Origin: Bacilli bacterium
Lineage (GTDB): Bacteria; Bacillota_I; Bacilli_A; RFN20; CAG-826
Length of the DNA stretch: 62,596 bases
Assembly (NCBI GenBank): GCA_017502465.1
Contig: JAFVUY010000119.1
Location: forward strand, 95,583-158,178
Direction of reading: 5' to 3'
In this document: positions 29,336 through 39,695 of the stretch, piece after piece
How the letters are laid out: each line of letters starts with the position of its first letter
Numbering within the stretch: position 1 is the first letter of the stretch
Made by a program: the position numbers and the translations under genes
The notes under the pieces: generated by a model
Seen by the model: only the letters and a program-made list of their open reading frames with translations
Told to the model about the DNA's origin: nothing
Database searches by the model: none

Positions 29336-29383
29336 CTTTGGTGTAGTGAAGCTAGGGCACTTCACGACTGTAGCGAACTAAAG
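29336..29383. repeat. Dyads of the CTTTA-N6-TAAAG family
   Basis: CTTTGgtgtagTGAAG (29336-29351) and a 24-nt form CTTCACgactgtagcgaactaAAG-type (29360-29383). The copy of TTATTTTTTTAACAATCT at about 29297 precedes them, as at 28780 and 30148. Confidence 0.5.
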
Positions 29384-29423
29384 CGAATGACACAAAGAAA
29401 AGAGAGAGTGTGTTTACTCTCTC

Positions 29424-29606
29424 TTACGCAATGTAGATTCTCCAGTATTCGTTATCCCATTCATTAGCAATGATGCTCTTTGCAAGCTCCATGTTCTCAT
29501 GGTTTGCTTCACCGCAGCAGATGTGCATTACAGTGGAGTCATCAATGAAGATGTACTGCTTCTTGGTGGTGTTCTTCTTGAGGATGTTCTTGATGATGTT
29601 CTTCAT
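29424..29606 (-). CDS. Hypothetical protein (60 aa)
   Basis: MKNIIKNILKKNTTKKQYIF onward, basic start, then HICCGEANHENMELAKSIIA. Promoter 29663-29691; hairpin terminator AGAGAGAGT/ACTCTCTCT after the stop. Confidence 0.65.
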   Translation of the reverse strand: MKNIIKNILKKNTTKKQYIFIDDSTVMHICCGEANHENMELAKSIIANEWDNEYWRIYIA

Positions 29607-29700
29607 GGTGGTTATCTCCTTTGTTGTGTTGTGTTTTGGTGTATTACCCTTTCCTTGATTATAGTATAGCAGATGGGTGTGTATTTGTCAAGAACTTTTT

Positions 29701-29886
29701 TTAAATAATTTCACAATCTTCTGCGAGTACCCACTCCATTGTCTTGCGGTTTACATTGTACACCTTGTAAGTAGTGCGTCTCATACCATGAGAGAAGCGA
29801 TAGCCTTCACCGTACACTTTGCTTCTCTGCTGGATAGTCTCAATACTACCATTGCCACACCATCTATACTTAAACATTACACTCAT
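29701..29886 (-). CDS. Basic small protein (61 aa)
   Basis: From ATG 29886: MSVMFKYRWCGNGSIETIQQ onward, with RFSHGMRRTTYKVYNVNRKT. Beta-rich and basic. Promoter 29921-29949. Confidence 0.6.
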   Translation of the reverse strand: MSVMFKYRWCGNGSIETIQQRSKVYGEGYRFSHGMRRTTYKVYNVNRKTMEWVLAEDCEII

Positions 29887-29953
29887 TGTTGTATCTCCTT
29901 TATTGTTTCTCTGTAATTGTATTATAGCACATGAGCGGGGTCTTGTCAATACC

Positions 29954-30070
29954 TTAATTCCAGCTCATCATCATTTTGTAGTCAATCCATGCGGAGAAGA
30001 TCGTATCCATGCTTACACCCATAGGTTCTGCACTGCCGTTGTGGTTGTAGTTCCATTCTCTTTCGCTCAT
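29954..30070 (-). CDS. Small protein (38 aa)
   Basis: MSERECNYN-like start (MSEREWNYNHNGSAEPMGVS) then MDTIFSAWIDYKMMMSWN. Promoter 30104-30132 and a good ribosome binding site. Last cassette of the minus-strand array. Confidence 0.55.
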   Translation of the reverse strand: MSEREWNYNHNGSAEPMGVSMDTIFSAWIDYKMMMSWN

Positions 30071-30134
30071 TGTTTTATCTCCTTTACTGTTCCTTGTGAT
30101 TATAGTATAGCACATGGTAAGCAGTTTGTCAATA

Positions 30135-30366
30135 CCTTTTTTAATAGTTATTTTTTTAACAATGTAGTCTATTTAAATAAAAATAATAAATACTTTAGCA
30201 ATTTAAAGTCTGTAACAATTAAAATACAGAATACTTTAGCGATTTAAAGCGTATTTATTATTTAAGGAATAGCACTTTAGCGGACTAAAGCGTCGAATCT
30301 TAGAAGAATTTACCGCTTTAACGTATTAAAGCGAACCACGGCTCGCACGCCCGCCTGCGAGCCAGC
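30135..30366. other. Candidate replication origin or master operator: four dyads with exact 41-bp period
   Basis: An AT-rich tract (30135-30192, including TTATTTTTTTAACAATGT) is followed by CTTTA-N6-TAAAG dyads at 30193-30208, 30234-30249, 30275-30290 and 30316-30331. All three steps are exactly 41 bp, close to four helical turns, so sites face the same side. A GGCTCGCA-8-TGCGAGCC hairpin (about 30340-30363) closes the array. No gene in 30.13-30.56 kb. The position between early and late modules suits an origin. Confidence 0.6.
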
Positions 30367-30568
30367 GCATGTATTTGTAGGGGGTCTGAGGCTGTCCTTG
30401 CGTTGCTCGTTCTGCCAAGGCGGCAATACCTTTTATACATTATAGTCAGATAACAGATGGGGGGGTGAATTATGGGAGAAAAAAATATTTTTTTTTGTTT
30501 TTTACTTTGGTCTGGCCAAAAAAAATCCCAAAACCATTTTTCATTCTCAATCACGAAAAAATAAAAAA

Positions 30569-30594
30569 ACGACCAAGCATCTTCGCTTAGTCGT
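30569..30594 (-). terminator. Terminator overlapping the stop of the AbrB-like gene
   Basis: ACGACTAAGC-gaagat-GCTTGGTCGT then TTTTTTATTTTTT on the minus strand; contains the TAA. Confidence 0.8.
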
Positions 30595-30856
30595 CCAGTT
30601 CTCTTAATTTCTTTTCTAGTTTATCAGGAACATCTAATCCCAATTCCGCAAGCACCTTCGCCGCAATTTCATATTTAGGATCAATGCCAGCCTAATTACT
30701 CATCGCAATATATTCAATACCATCGTCCGCAACCAAATTGAAAAACCACATTTCATCGCCTTCGCGCAACCCCATGCGATTTCTCATACCTTTTGGAATT
30801 GTTACTCTTCCCAAACTATCAATTTTTCTACTATCATTTTCTGCAAATAATTTCAT
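30587..30856 (-). CDS. AbrB/SpoVT-like transcription regulator with in-frame TAG
   Basis: 89 aa. MKLFAENDSRKIDSLGRVTI then PKGMRNRMGLREGDEMWFF: the swapped-hairpin AbrB fold signature (DSLGRVTIPKxxR...L.EGD). Codon 55 is TAG (30694-30692), read as Gln; without suppression a 54-residue fragment with the whole DNA-binding domain would be made, a possible regulatory switch. Good ribosome binding site. Cotranscribed with 30853-31221, overlapping by 4 nt. Confidence 0.8.
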
Positions 30857-31221
30857 TGCGCTACGCGCCCTCCTTTACAATATCTCATATGAGGGCAAAA
30901 TAAACTACAATAATATTCTCCCTCACTTTCACAAGGCTCATATTTATCAATAAATTCTATTGGTAAATTTACCTCTTGGCAATATTCCAAAAAGTTTTCA
31001 TAGCCATTATTCTCATAAATCCGTGAAGCAACATATCTATTTTCTCTTTCCTTTAAAAATTCATATTGTTCTTTTGTAAGTTTAAAACGATTACCTTCTA
31101 TTTGAAGGGCATATTCAGTAACAAAACCTCGTTTCCCCATTTTCAGTATTCTTTCACCTAATAATCCAAATATGCGTTCAAAACCAATTTCATATTTTCT
31201 TATAATAACTCTATCTAACAT
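30853..31221 (-). CDS. Hypothetical protein with C-terminal cysteines
   Basis: 122 aa. Begins MLDRVIIRKYEIGFERIFGL; ends with CESEGEYYCSLFCPHMRYC, likely a metal site. Promoter 31249-31277 lies back to back with the late promoter 31293-31321. Encodes no TAG. Confidence 0.65.
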   Translation of the reverse strand: MLDRVIIRKYEIGFERIFGLLGERILKMGKRGFVTEYALQIEGNRFKLTKEQYEFLKERENRYVASRIYENNGYENFLEYCQEVNLPIEFIDKYEPCESEGEYYCSLFCPHMRYCKGGRVAQ

Positions 31222-31292
31222 ATATATTACTCCTTTTCTTATATTAATATTATATCAAAAATTTTTAAAATTGTCAAATCACGCTCAAAAAT

Positions 31293-31321
31293 TTGACTTT
31301 CCAAAAATTTTCTGGTATAAT
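31293..31321 (+). promoter_or_regulatory. Promoter of the virion operon
   Basis: TTGACT, 17 bp, TATAAT; first plus-strand promoter ahead of the terminase genes, divergent from 31249-31277. Confidence 0.75.
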
Positions 31322-31365
31322 ATAAGTAAGGTCTAGAAGACTTAAAAACTAACTGGAGGTTTAAA

Positions 31366-32412
31366 TTGATTAAATTAGATTATTCTTTAGAAACTCCAGA
31401 AGAAAGAAATTAGTTAGTTCAACAAATCCTAGAAGAAAATCCAGACCCTAATGATAAATATTTGGAAATTCTTGCGGACTACCTAATTCTTTGTATGGAG
31501 AAACAAGAGAAAAAGGAGAAGAAGATTCTCACGGATAATCGTATGACTACCGTAAATAAAAGAGAAACTTCTTTTGAAGGTCTTGTTTCCCAATTTGAAA
31601 ATGGCGAAGATGGTATATATAATCTCATAACAGAAAATAAAAATTAGATATTTCAACCAAAAGTATGTATAACTAAAAAAGATGTAGAAGAAATTCCTTA
31701 TTTAAAACAATTGCGTGAAGCCATTGCGATGTGGGAACAAAAAATGAAGACCGCTTCTGGTAAGGATGCGTTCACCATTAAAAAGACCTTAATAGAATTG
31801 CGGAAGGACCAATATGTTATCAAAAACGCATATCGCCGACCTATCATCCCCAATAAACTTATACACCAACGCAACATACTGCCGTTAGATGGGGAAATAG
31901 CCTTGGGCAAAGATGGTTCATTGATATCATCAGGTATTGTGCTCACTGACCCGGTCGTGTGCTCCGCCATATTATGTAATTATTCAAAATTAAAAGAAGA
32001 TAGCTGGGGAGACTTTGAAAGTGATATGTGGTATCTCTTAACAGACTTTGATGCTATCTCGGGTGTTGCGTTAGAGCCTTATCCTTTATATTTACGTTTA
32101 GTTGAGTATAAAGTAGATGGCATGCAAAATATTGATATTCAAAAAGCTTTGGAAGAAGAATTTGGAATTAAGCATAGTGTAGAATATATTTCTAGTCTTT
32201 GGCGAAATAAAATTCCTAAATTAATTGCTGAAGCGGCTGAAGATGATTATTTAAATTGGTATTATACTCAAGTAGAAAAAGGTAAATTTAAAAAGTGTAG
32301 TCGCTGTGGGCAAGTTAAGTTAGCACATAATAAATATTTTAGTAAAAATAAGACGAGTAAAGATGGTTTCTATAGTATTTGTAAATGTTGTAGAAATAGT
32401 AAAAAGAAATAA
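31366..32412 (+). CDS. DNA-packaging-region protein with C-terminal zinc ribbon
   Basis: 348 aa from TTG 31366, CTGGAGG upstream. In-frame TAG at codons 16 and 94. C-terminus CSRCGQVKLAHNKYFSKNKT then DGFYSICKCCRN: CxxC...CxxC. Position directly upstream of the terminase large subunit suggests a terminase small subunit or DNA-recognition factor, unproven. Confidence 0.6.
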
Positions 32413-32425
32413 AGGATGTGCTTAA

Positions 32426-33622
32426 ATGGCAGAAACTTATTACTGTGAGAAATGTAATAAAACTATGAACGGGGACCAATTTTATTCATCTAATAATTTA
32501 GATAAGTATCCTAACGACGGGAAACTTAATATGTGTAAAAAATGCTTGACTCTACACGTAGATAATTGGGATCCTGAAACTTATTTATGGATACTTCAAG
32601 AAATTGATGTTCCTTATATTCCAGATGAATGGAATAAATTATTAGCATCATATGGTAAAGACAGAAGAAAAACCACTGGTATGACTATCTTGGGTCGTTA
32701 TCTTTCAAAGATGAAACTCAAATAGTTTAAAGAATATCGTTGGAATGATACTGAACATCTTCAAGATGTTGCTAATAAAAAAATGGAAGAAGCAATGAAG
32801 AAACAAGGGTATGATCGTGCGCAAATTGATGAAGCAATTGAAAAAGCATCTATCCCTGTTCCGCAAGGAGAAATTCTTCCGCCAGATTTTAATAGTTATG
32901 CAGAACCAAGCTATTTTGATTAGCAAAATGGAATTGCACAAGATGATTTAGAATTTGATTTAACCGATGAAGATAAATTATATCTTCGTTTGAAGTGGGG
33001 CAAAACCTATAAGCCAGAAGAATGGGTTGCTTTAGAAAAGCTATATAATGAAATGATGGATAGCTATGAAATTTCAACCGCAGGACATATTGATACATTA
33101 AAACTAATTTGTAAGACATCTTTGAAGGCAAATCAATTGATTGACATGGGCGACATTGAGGGTTTCCAAAAGATGAGTAAAGTATATGATACTTTAATGA
33201 AATCTGGTAAGTTCACTGCGGCACAGAATAAAGCAGAATCTGGTGAATATGTTGACTCCATTTCTGAACTTATTATGATTTGCGAAAAGGATGGTTTTAT
33301 CCCTCGCTACTATACCGACGGCCCGCAAGATAAAGTAGACTATGTAATTCAAGACCTTCAAGATTACACGCATACTTTAATTACAGAAGAAATGCATTTG
33401 GGCGCTTTAATTGAAAAGGCCGTAAAGAAAATTGAAGAAGATAGATTAAAAGAATTAGAAGATGAAATTGATGATTTAGATGAAGATGAAGCTTTTGAAC
33501 GAGAACTCTTTGCAAAAAATGATGAAGAAATGAGTCTTGAAGATTATAGGGATTTTAAATTATTTGAAGAAGAATAGGAAGACCTAAATAAAGAATTGTT
33601 TGATGAATGGGGTAAAGATTAA
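32426..33622 (+). CDS. Probable terminase small subunit or packaging accessory protein
   Basis: 398 aa with TAG as Gln at three sites (including 32723 and 33575). N-terminal zinc finger (YYCEKCNKTMNGDQFY ... MCKKC), then WNDTEHLQDVANKKM, a charged linker, a helical core (KWGKTYKPEEWVALEKLYNE) and an acidic coiled C-terminus. Its TAA overlaps the terminase ATG. The order fits a small terminase; sequence evidence alone is modest. Confidence 0.6.
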
Positions 33623-35364
33623 TGTCTTTACAAGATTTATTAAACGTATCTAAAAAATATGAAAAAATTGAAATCTCAGAAGAGAGAGTAAATGCGGTCA
33701 AGCCTATAATTCGTTAGTATATTGCCTATTGGAGAGAATATCCAGATATGTTTGTTGATTTTCTTCAAGATGGCGGAGATCCTAATAAACCAAAGAATTT
33801 AAAATTTTTCTTCTATCAAAGAGTTTTTTTACGAGTGGCAGTTCGCTATAAACAAGTTTATGCGGTATTTCCCCGTGGTTATTCTAAATCATTCCTTGCG
33901 GTGCTTAGTTTAATGGTGCGTTGCGTCTTATATCCAGGAGCCAAGCTATTTACGGCGGCCGGTGGTAAAAGCCAGTCTGCGAGTATCTTAAAAGAAAAGG
34001 TTGATGAAATCTGCCGAATGGTACCTGCGTTCAACCGAGAAATAGATAGGCGACCGGGTAAAGGAACAACGGAAACAAAAGATAAATGCGTATATAAATT
34101 TAAAAATGGTTCTTACTTTGATAACGTCGCAGCAAATGAAAAGGCTCGTGGTGGTCGTAGACACGCCGGAGTTCTAGAAGAATGCGTTGGTATTGATGGT
34201 AAGATTCTTCAAGAAGTTCTAATTCCTATGATGTCTATTTCCAGAACTTGCATGGACGGAACTAGACAAAAAGATGAAGCCTTAAATAAAGGTGAACTCT
34301 ATATCACTACTGCTGGATATAAAAATACGTTCCCATACGACAAACTTATTCAAGTACTCGTCAAGATGGTCGTAGAACCGGGAACCGCATTTGTTCTTGG
34401 TGGTACATATAAAATACCTGTTCTTGTAGGACAATATGAAAAAACATTCGTTCAAGACCAAAAGCGAGATGAAACTTTTAATGAGGCTGCTTTTGGACGT
34501 GAATATGAAAGCCGATGGTCTGGTTCTATTGAAGATGCTTTCTTCCGTGGAGATGTTTTTGATAGAAATAGACAATTATTATAGCCAGAATATTCTTATT
34601 CTGGACGCTCTTCTACCAAAAGTTATTATATATTATCTGTGGACGTTGGTAGAAAGGGTTGCGATACTGTTGTTTGCGTTTGGAAGGTAATTCCTCAAAC
34701 TGCGGGAGCCGCCTATAAATCATTAGTAAATATTTACACTTTAACAGATGAGCATTTTGAAGATTAGGCTATTAAATTAAAAAGATTATTTTATGAATAT
34801 AAGGCCAGAAGAATGGTTATTGATGGCAATGGTTTAGGTATTGGTTTAATTGACTATATGGTAAAATCTCAAGAAGATAAAGTATCTGGTGAAGTATTTC
34901 CAGATTTTGGTATTTATAATGACCCAGATAATTACTATAAAAAGTTTAAAACTAATAATACAGAACATGACGCTATTTATATTATAAAAGCAAATGCGCC
35001 AATTAATACAGAAGCCCACGCAAATGCGTAGGTTCAAATGAATTCTGGCAAAGTGAAATTGTTAATAGATGAGCGTGCGGCAAAGACAAAATTGCTTGGA
35101 ACTAAGGTTGGTCAAAATATGACTCCTGAATAGAGGGCAGAATACTTAAAACCATTTACCTTAACTTCCATTTTAAAAGAAGAAATGAATAATCTTCATG
35201 AAGAAAATGAAGGCGTAAATATTATTTTAAAACAATCTAATAAAAAGATTGGTAAAGATAAATTTTCCGCTTTTGAGTATGGCTTATACTATATTAAGCA
35301 AGAAGAAGAAAGTAAGAAAAAGAAAAAAAGGTTCAATGCAAAGGACTGGAATTTTTACAATTAA
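33622..35364 (+). CDS. terL: Terminase large subunit
   Basis: 580 aa reading TAG as Gln (five sites, for example codon 33 and 34582). The ATPase domain has a Walker A-like VFPRGYSKSF (about 76-85), Walker B plus catalytic Glu around RHAGVLEECVGID (about 180-192) and a motif III region MMSISRTC. The RNase H-like nuclease domain shows VDVGRKGCDTVV and VIDGNGLGIGL. Full length for the family, and the frame is unbroken only under TAG recoding. It packages DNA at the portal. Confidence 0.92.
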
Positions 35365-35380
35365 GAAAGGAGGGGGTCTG

Positions 35381-35737
35381 ATGCGTGCTTCAAGAGGAGA
35401 AATTAAAATTGAAGAAATTTTAAAAGAAGCAGAACTTACTTTTACTATGGAATATATTTTTCCAGAATTAAGAAGTCCAAATGGCAGACCTCTTCGTTTT
35501 GATTTTGTTGTATTTGACGATGATGGTAAAATTGATTTTATTATTGAATATTAGGGCAAGCAACACTATGAGGCTTCCAGCAAGTTTGGTGGTAAAAAAG
35601 GTTTATATCAATAGCAATACAATGATAACCAAAAGCGAAGATTTTGTGCTTTACATGGTTTTAACTTAATAGAAATTCCATATACCGAGGAAAATCTTAT
35701 TTCTTATGATTACATAATGAATAAAGCAGGATACTAA
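35381..35737 (+). CDS. Putative PD-(D/E)XK endonuclease
   Basis: 118 aa with TAG at codons 58 and 78. RPLRFDFVVFDDDGKIDFII then EYQGKQHYE: the hydrophobic-Asp ... E-x-QGxQH pattern of small phage nucleases of the restriction-endonuclease fold. The gene lies between terminase and portal, where homing or packaging nucleases often sit. AAAGGAGGGGG precedes the ATG. Confidence 0.65.
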
Positions 35738-35753
35738 GAGGAGGTGGAATTTT

Positions 35754-37352
35754 TTGGGAAGTGAAAAAAGACAAGAAGAAATTCGTGCTAAAGGTTTTGA
35801 TATGGGTCGCTATGGTCAAGATGTTTTAGATTATGGTAAAATTAAAGTTGGAACTAAAACTTTAGATGATGCTGTTTTAAATCTTGGAACTCTAGATAAA
35901 ATAAATAGACCATATGGAAATAAATTTATGGTTATGAAAGCACTTGCGGACCGCGATATCTCGACCATTCGCGCAATTTCTGATTATTTTTACACCACAA
36001 GTGGTATCTATTCCTCTGTCTGTGATTATTTTGCTAATTTATATAGATACGACTGGTATATTATTCCAGAAGTGTTAGATGATAAAGCATCCACTGAAAA
36101 GGTAGTAAAAGACTTTTCAAAAATTTTAAATTACTTAGATAATTCTCATATTAAGAAACTTTGCGGAGAAATTGCGCTAAGTGTTATTAAATATGGCTGC
36201 TATTATGGATATATTGTTCCTAATAGTAGAGGATTAATTCTTCAAGAGTTGCCTGTTAATTATTGCCGTTCTAGATATAATGTAGGTGGTATGCCTGCGG
36301 TTGAATTTAATATGAAGTTCTTTGATGATAATTTTAAAGACCTTGCATATCGTATGCGTGTAATAAAAATGTTTCCCGATGAATTTGCGAAGGGATATAT
36401 GTTATTTAAACAAGGTAAATTAAAAAATGATTTTTAGGGCGATAGTGGTGGGTGGTATTTATTATCACCAGCTAGCACAGTTAAATTCAATTTTAAAGGT
36501 AGTGATATCCCTATCTTTGCTAATGCAATCCCATCTATCATTGATTTAGACGCCGCACAAGATCTTGACCGTCGCAAATAGATGTAGCAACTTTTGAAAA
36601 TTATAGTTCAAAAACTTCCCCTTGATAAAAATGGGGATTTGATTTTTGATGTTGATGAAGCAAGAGATATTCATAATAATGCTGTTGAAATGTTATAGCG
36701 TGCTATTGGCGTTGATGTTTTAACTACTTTTGCAGATATTGAAAGTATTAATATGTCCGATAAAACTACAACAGCAACTTAGGATGATTTAGAAAAAGTA
36801 GAAAGAACAGTATATAACTCTTTTGGTGTTTCAAGAAATATTTTTAACACCGATGGTAATATGTCTTTGAATAACTCAATTCTCCAAGATGAAAGTACTG
36901 TTAGAAACTTACTCTTGCAATTTGCGATATTTTTTGATAAAATAGTAGAAGCAAAAAATACTAATCGCAAAAAATATAATTTTAGATTTTATATGTTAGA
37001 AACTACTCAATATAACTATAAAGATTTATCTAAAATGTATAAAGAACACGTTCAATTAGGTTATTCTAAAATGCTTCCTTAGATTGCTCTTGGACATTCT
37101 TAGAGTGCTATTATTAATACTGCTTACTTTGAAAATGAGGTTTTGAAATTAAGCGAGATTATGATTCCTCCATTAATGTCTTCTACTTTAAATGGCGAAG
37201 ATATTTTGGGCAACAAAAATCAAGCGAATAAATCTAGTTCTCAAAAAACATCAGGGAGTTCTTCCACCTCTACTGGAGAAGCAGGAAGACCAGAAAAACC
37301 TGATGACCAAAAAAGCGATAAAACTATAGCAAACAAAGAGTCTATGAAGTAA
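35754..37352 (+). CDS. Portal protein
   Basis: 532 aa from TTG 35754 (GAGGAGG upstream), several TAG codons (DRRKQMQQLLKIIVQKLPLD contains two). Sequence features of phage portals: ISDYFYTTSGIYSSVCDYFA, a mid region NYCRSRYNVGGMPAVEF, NAIPSIIDLDAAQDLDRRK, FGVSRNIFNTDGNMSLNNSI. Position after terminase and before the capsid protease fits. Confidence 0.85.
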
Positions 37353-37364
37353 GGAGGATTTAAA

Positions 37365-38912
37365 ATGAAACATACAAGTGTCAAAATGGATTACCCTATT
37401 GAATTTGTTAATGTAACTCCCGTAAATCCTTTAATTTCTAAATGTTAGATCAAGGTTTGTTATGTAAGTGACAAACCCAATAAAAACAAAAGCATCATCA
37501 CTAAAGAAGTAGCAAAACAATTGGCTAACAGTATTCCTGGTAGCCCAATTGTTGGCTATTTCAATGAATATACTCAAGATTTTGAGTAGCATAATAGAAT
37601 TTTAAAAATTACTGATAAAGGCGATTTTAAACTTGTAGATGGTACAAGACCTTATGGTTTTGTTGATTTAAATGCTAAAGTTTGGTTCTAGAAGTTTTTA
37701 GATGATAATGCTGACGAAAGAGAATATTTAATGACCGAAGGTTGGTTATGGACTGGGCAATATCCCGAAGCAAAACGAGTTATTGAAAAAGGAAATAATC
37801 ATTCTATGGAATTAGATGATAAAATTATTGATGCTTTTTGGACAAAAGATAATAAAGGAAAACCGGAATTCTTCATTATTAATGAAGCAATAATGTCAAA
37901 GTTGTGTATTTTAGGAGAAGAATACGAGCCTTGTTTTGAAACAGCTGGCATTCGCCAAGAGTACACAAATCTTTAGTTCTCATTTGAGGAAGGCTTTAAA
38001 TCTGAACTCTTCTCAATGATGGAACAAATGAAAGAAATTCTAAATGAAGGAGGAGCACCATTGATTTCAAAGTATGCTGTTGAAATTGGTGACTCTTTAT
38101 GGACCGCTCTTTATGAAAATACTGATTAGACTCAGTATCGTATTAATGGCGTTTATGAAGAAGATAACCAAACATTTGCTGTTCTTCAAAGTCGTACCGA
38201 TGATACATTCCATCGTGTGAATTTCTCAGTAGTTGAAGATGTTATCACTGTTGAAGATTCTTTAACTGATATCACTGAAACTTATGAAAATGATTGTCAT
38301 TTTGCTCTTGATGCTATTGAATCTTTTGAAACTGAATATGCTAAGAAAAAGAAAAAGCTAGAAGAAGATGAAGAGGAACCTGCGGACGAAGGCGATAAAA
38401 AGCCCGCAGATGATGGCAACAAGGAACCTGCGGAAGAACCCGCTGATGATGATGACGACGAAAAGAAGAAGAAAAAGAAGAAATATAATTTAGAAGAAGT
38501 AACTGAATATGTTTCTTTACAGAGTTCTTATAATGAATTGGAAACTAAATATAATAATTTAGTTGCCGAATATAGTGCTTTACAATCTACTGTTGATGAA
38601 TTAAATAAATTTAAAGCAAAGGTAGAAAAGAAAGAAAAGCAAGCTATGATTGATAGTTTCTATATGTTATCTGAAAGTGATAAGAAAGATGTTATTGATA
38701 ATATTGATACTTATTCTTTAAGCGACATTGAAGCAAAACTATCTATTATTTGTGTTCGCAACAAGGTAAGCTTTGACCTTGACGTAGATACTAATGTAAG
38801 TGATACTGACACTATGCCTACTACTTATAATTTAGGCGATTCTGTTGTAGATGATGCTGTACCTGCATGGGTAAAAGCAATCCAGCAAAATGTTGCGAGA
38901 AACAATGATTAA
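37365..38912 (+). CDS. Prohead protease/scaffold-type fusion
   Basis: 515 aa. N-terminal region with PIVGYFNEYTQDFEQHNR, RPYGFVDLNAKVWF and YLMTEGWLWTGQYPEAKRVI resembles capsid maturation proteases. The catalytic His/Ser cannot be assigned by eye. C-terminus from about residue 320 is an acidic-basic low-complexity and coiled-coil scaffold (EEPADEGDKKPADDGNK ... SLQSSYNELETKYNNLVAEY). Followed by head genes. Confidence 0.65.
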
Positions 38913-38928
38913 TTAAGGAGGAAATATA

Positions 38929-39678
38929 ATGCATAAAGATAAATTAGTTGGCTTTAGCCAGGCATCCGTTGAAAACGGCGGATTTGTTGAATTTGGCTAT
39001 GGCCAGGTAGAACCTAATCATCTGTCTGCTCAAAGAACTGCACAGATTTATGCACAGCTACCTGCTGATGCTGATATCAATGTTTTAGAGCAAGGTCAGT
39101 TCGTAAAGTATGACTACGCTAAGGGTCTGGTAAATTTTGAAGGCGCTGGCGAATGGATGCTTGTTTATAATGAAACCAAGCTGTACCGCGATTTCCAGAT
39201 GGATGCTGAATTCGCAATGCTAAAAGATAATTATGTTGCTCGTGTTTACAGTCCTCTGGACCATGACACCTTAAATTGGGATAAGCAGTCTCGTTACTAC
39301 GGTGGCAAACTAAAGGATGGTTCCACTGAAGTTGATTGGAATGGCGAAAAGAAGCCTTTTGAAAAGGTAACCGCAGGTCCTGATATGTATGAACTGCATT
39401 ACAATGAAGACCCATTCCATTTTGAAGGTCGTTCTAAGGAAAAGATGATGCCTGCTGGCACCACTATGGTTCCTCGTGTATTTAAGACTAATGTTGGTGA
39501 TATTTTTACTACTAATATGGTTGCAGAAGCTGAATTAGCAGTTGGCGACGTTCTGTCTCCTCGTGCTGCAGACGGCATTCTGTGCAAGGCTGGCGATGGC
39601 TCTATGAGCTGGCAAGTAGTTAAGGTTTATAACCTGGCTGACCGTCAGAAGGCTGTTAAGATTATGCGTATCGCTTAA
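38929..39678 (+). CDS. Head decoration or minor capsid protein
   Basis: 249 aa, MHKDKLVGFSQASVENGGFV onward. Contains no TAG; its glutamines are CAG/CAA, and codon choice (GCT, CTG, AAG) looks expression-optimised, as in the next gene. AAGGAGG upstream. Just ahead of the major capsid gene, so a decoration or capsid-stabilising protein is likely. Confidence 0.6.
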   Translation: MHKDKLVGFSQASVENGGFVEFGYGQVEPNHLSAQRTAQIYAQLPADADINVLEQGQFVKYDYAKGLVNFEGAGEWMLVYNETKLYRDFQMDAEFAMLKDNYVARVYSPLDHDTLNWDKQSRYYGGKLKDGSTEVDWNGEKKPFEKVTAGPDMYELHYNEDPFHFEGRSKEKMMPAGTTMVPRVFKTNVGDIFTTNMVAEAELAVGDVLSPRAADGILCKAGDGSMSWQVVKVYNLADRQKAVKIMRIA

Positions 39679-39695
39679 CGAAAGGAGAGAGAAGA

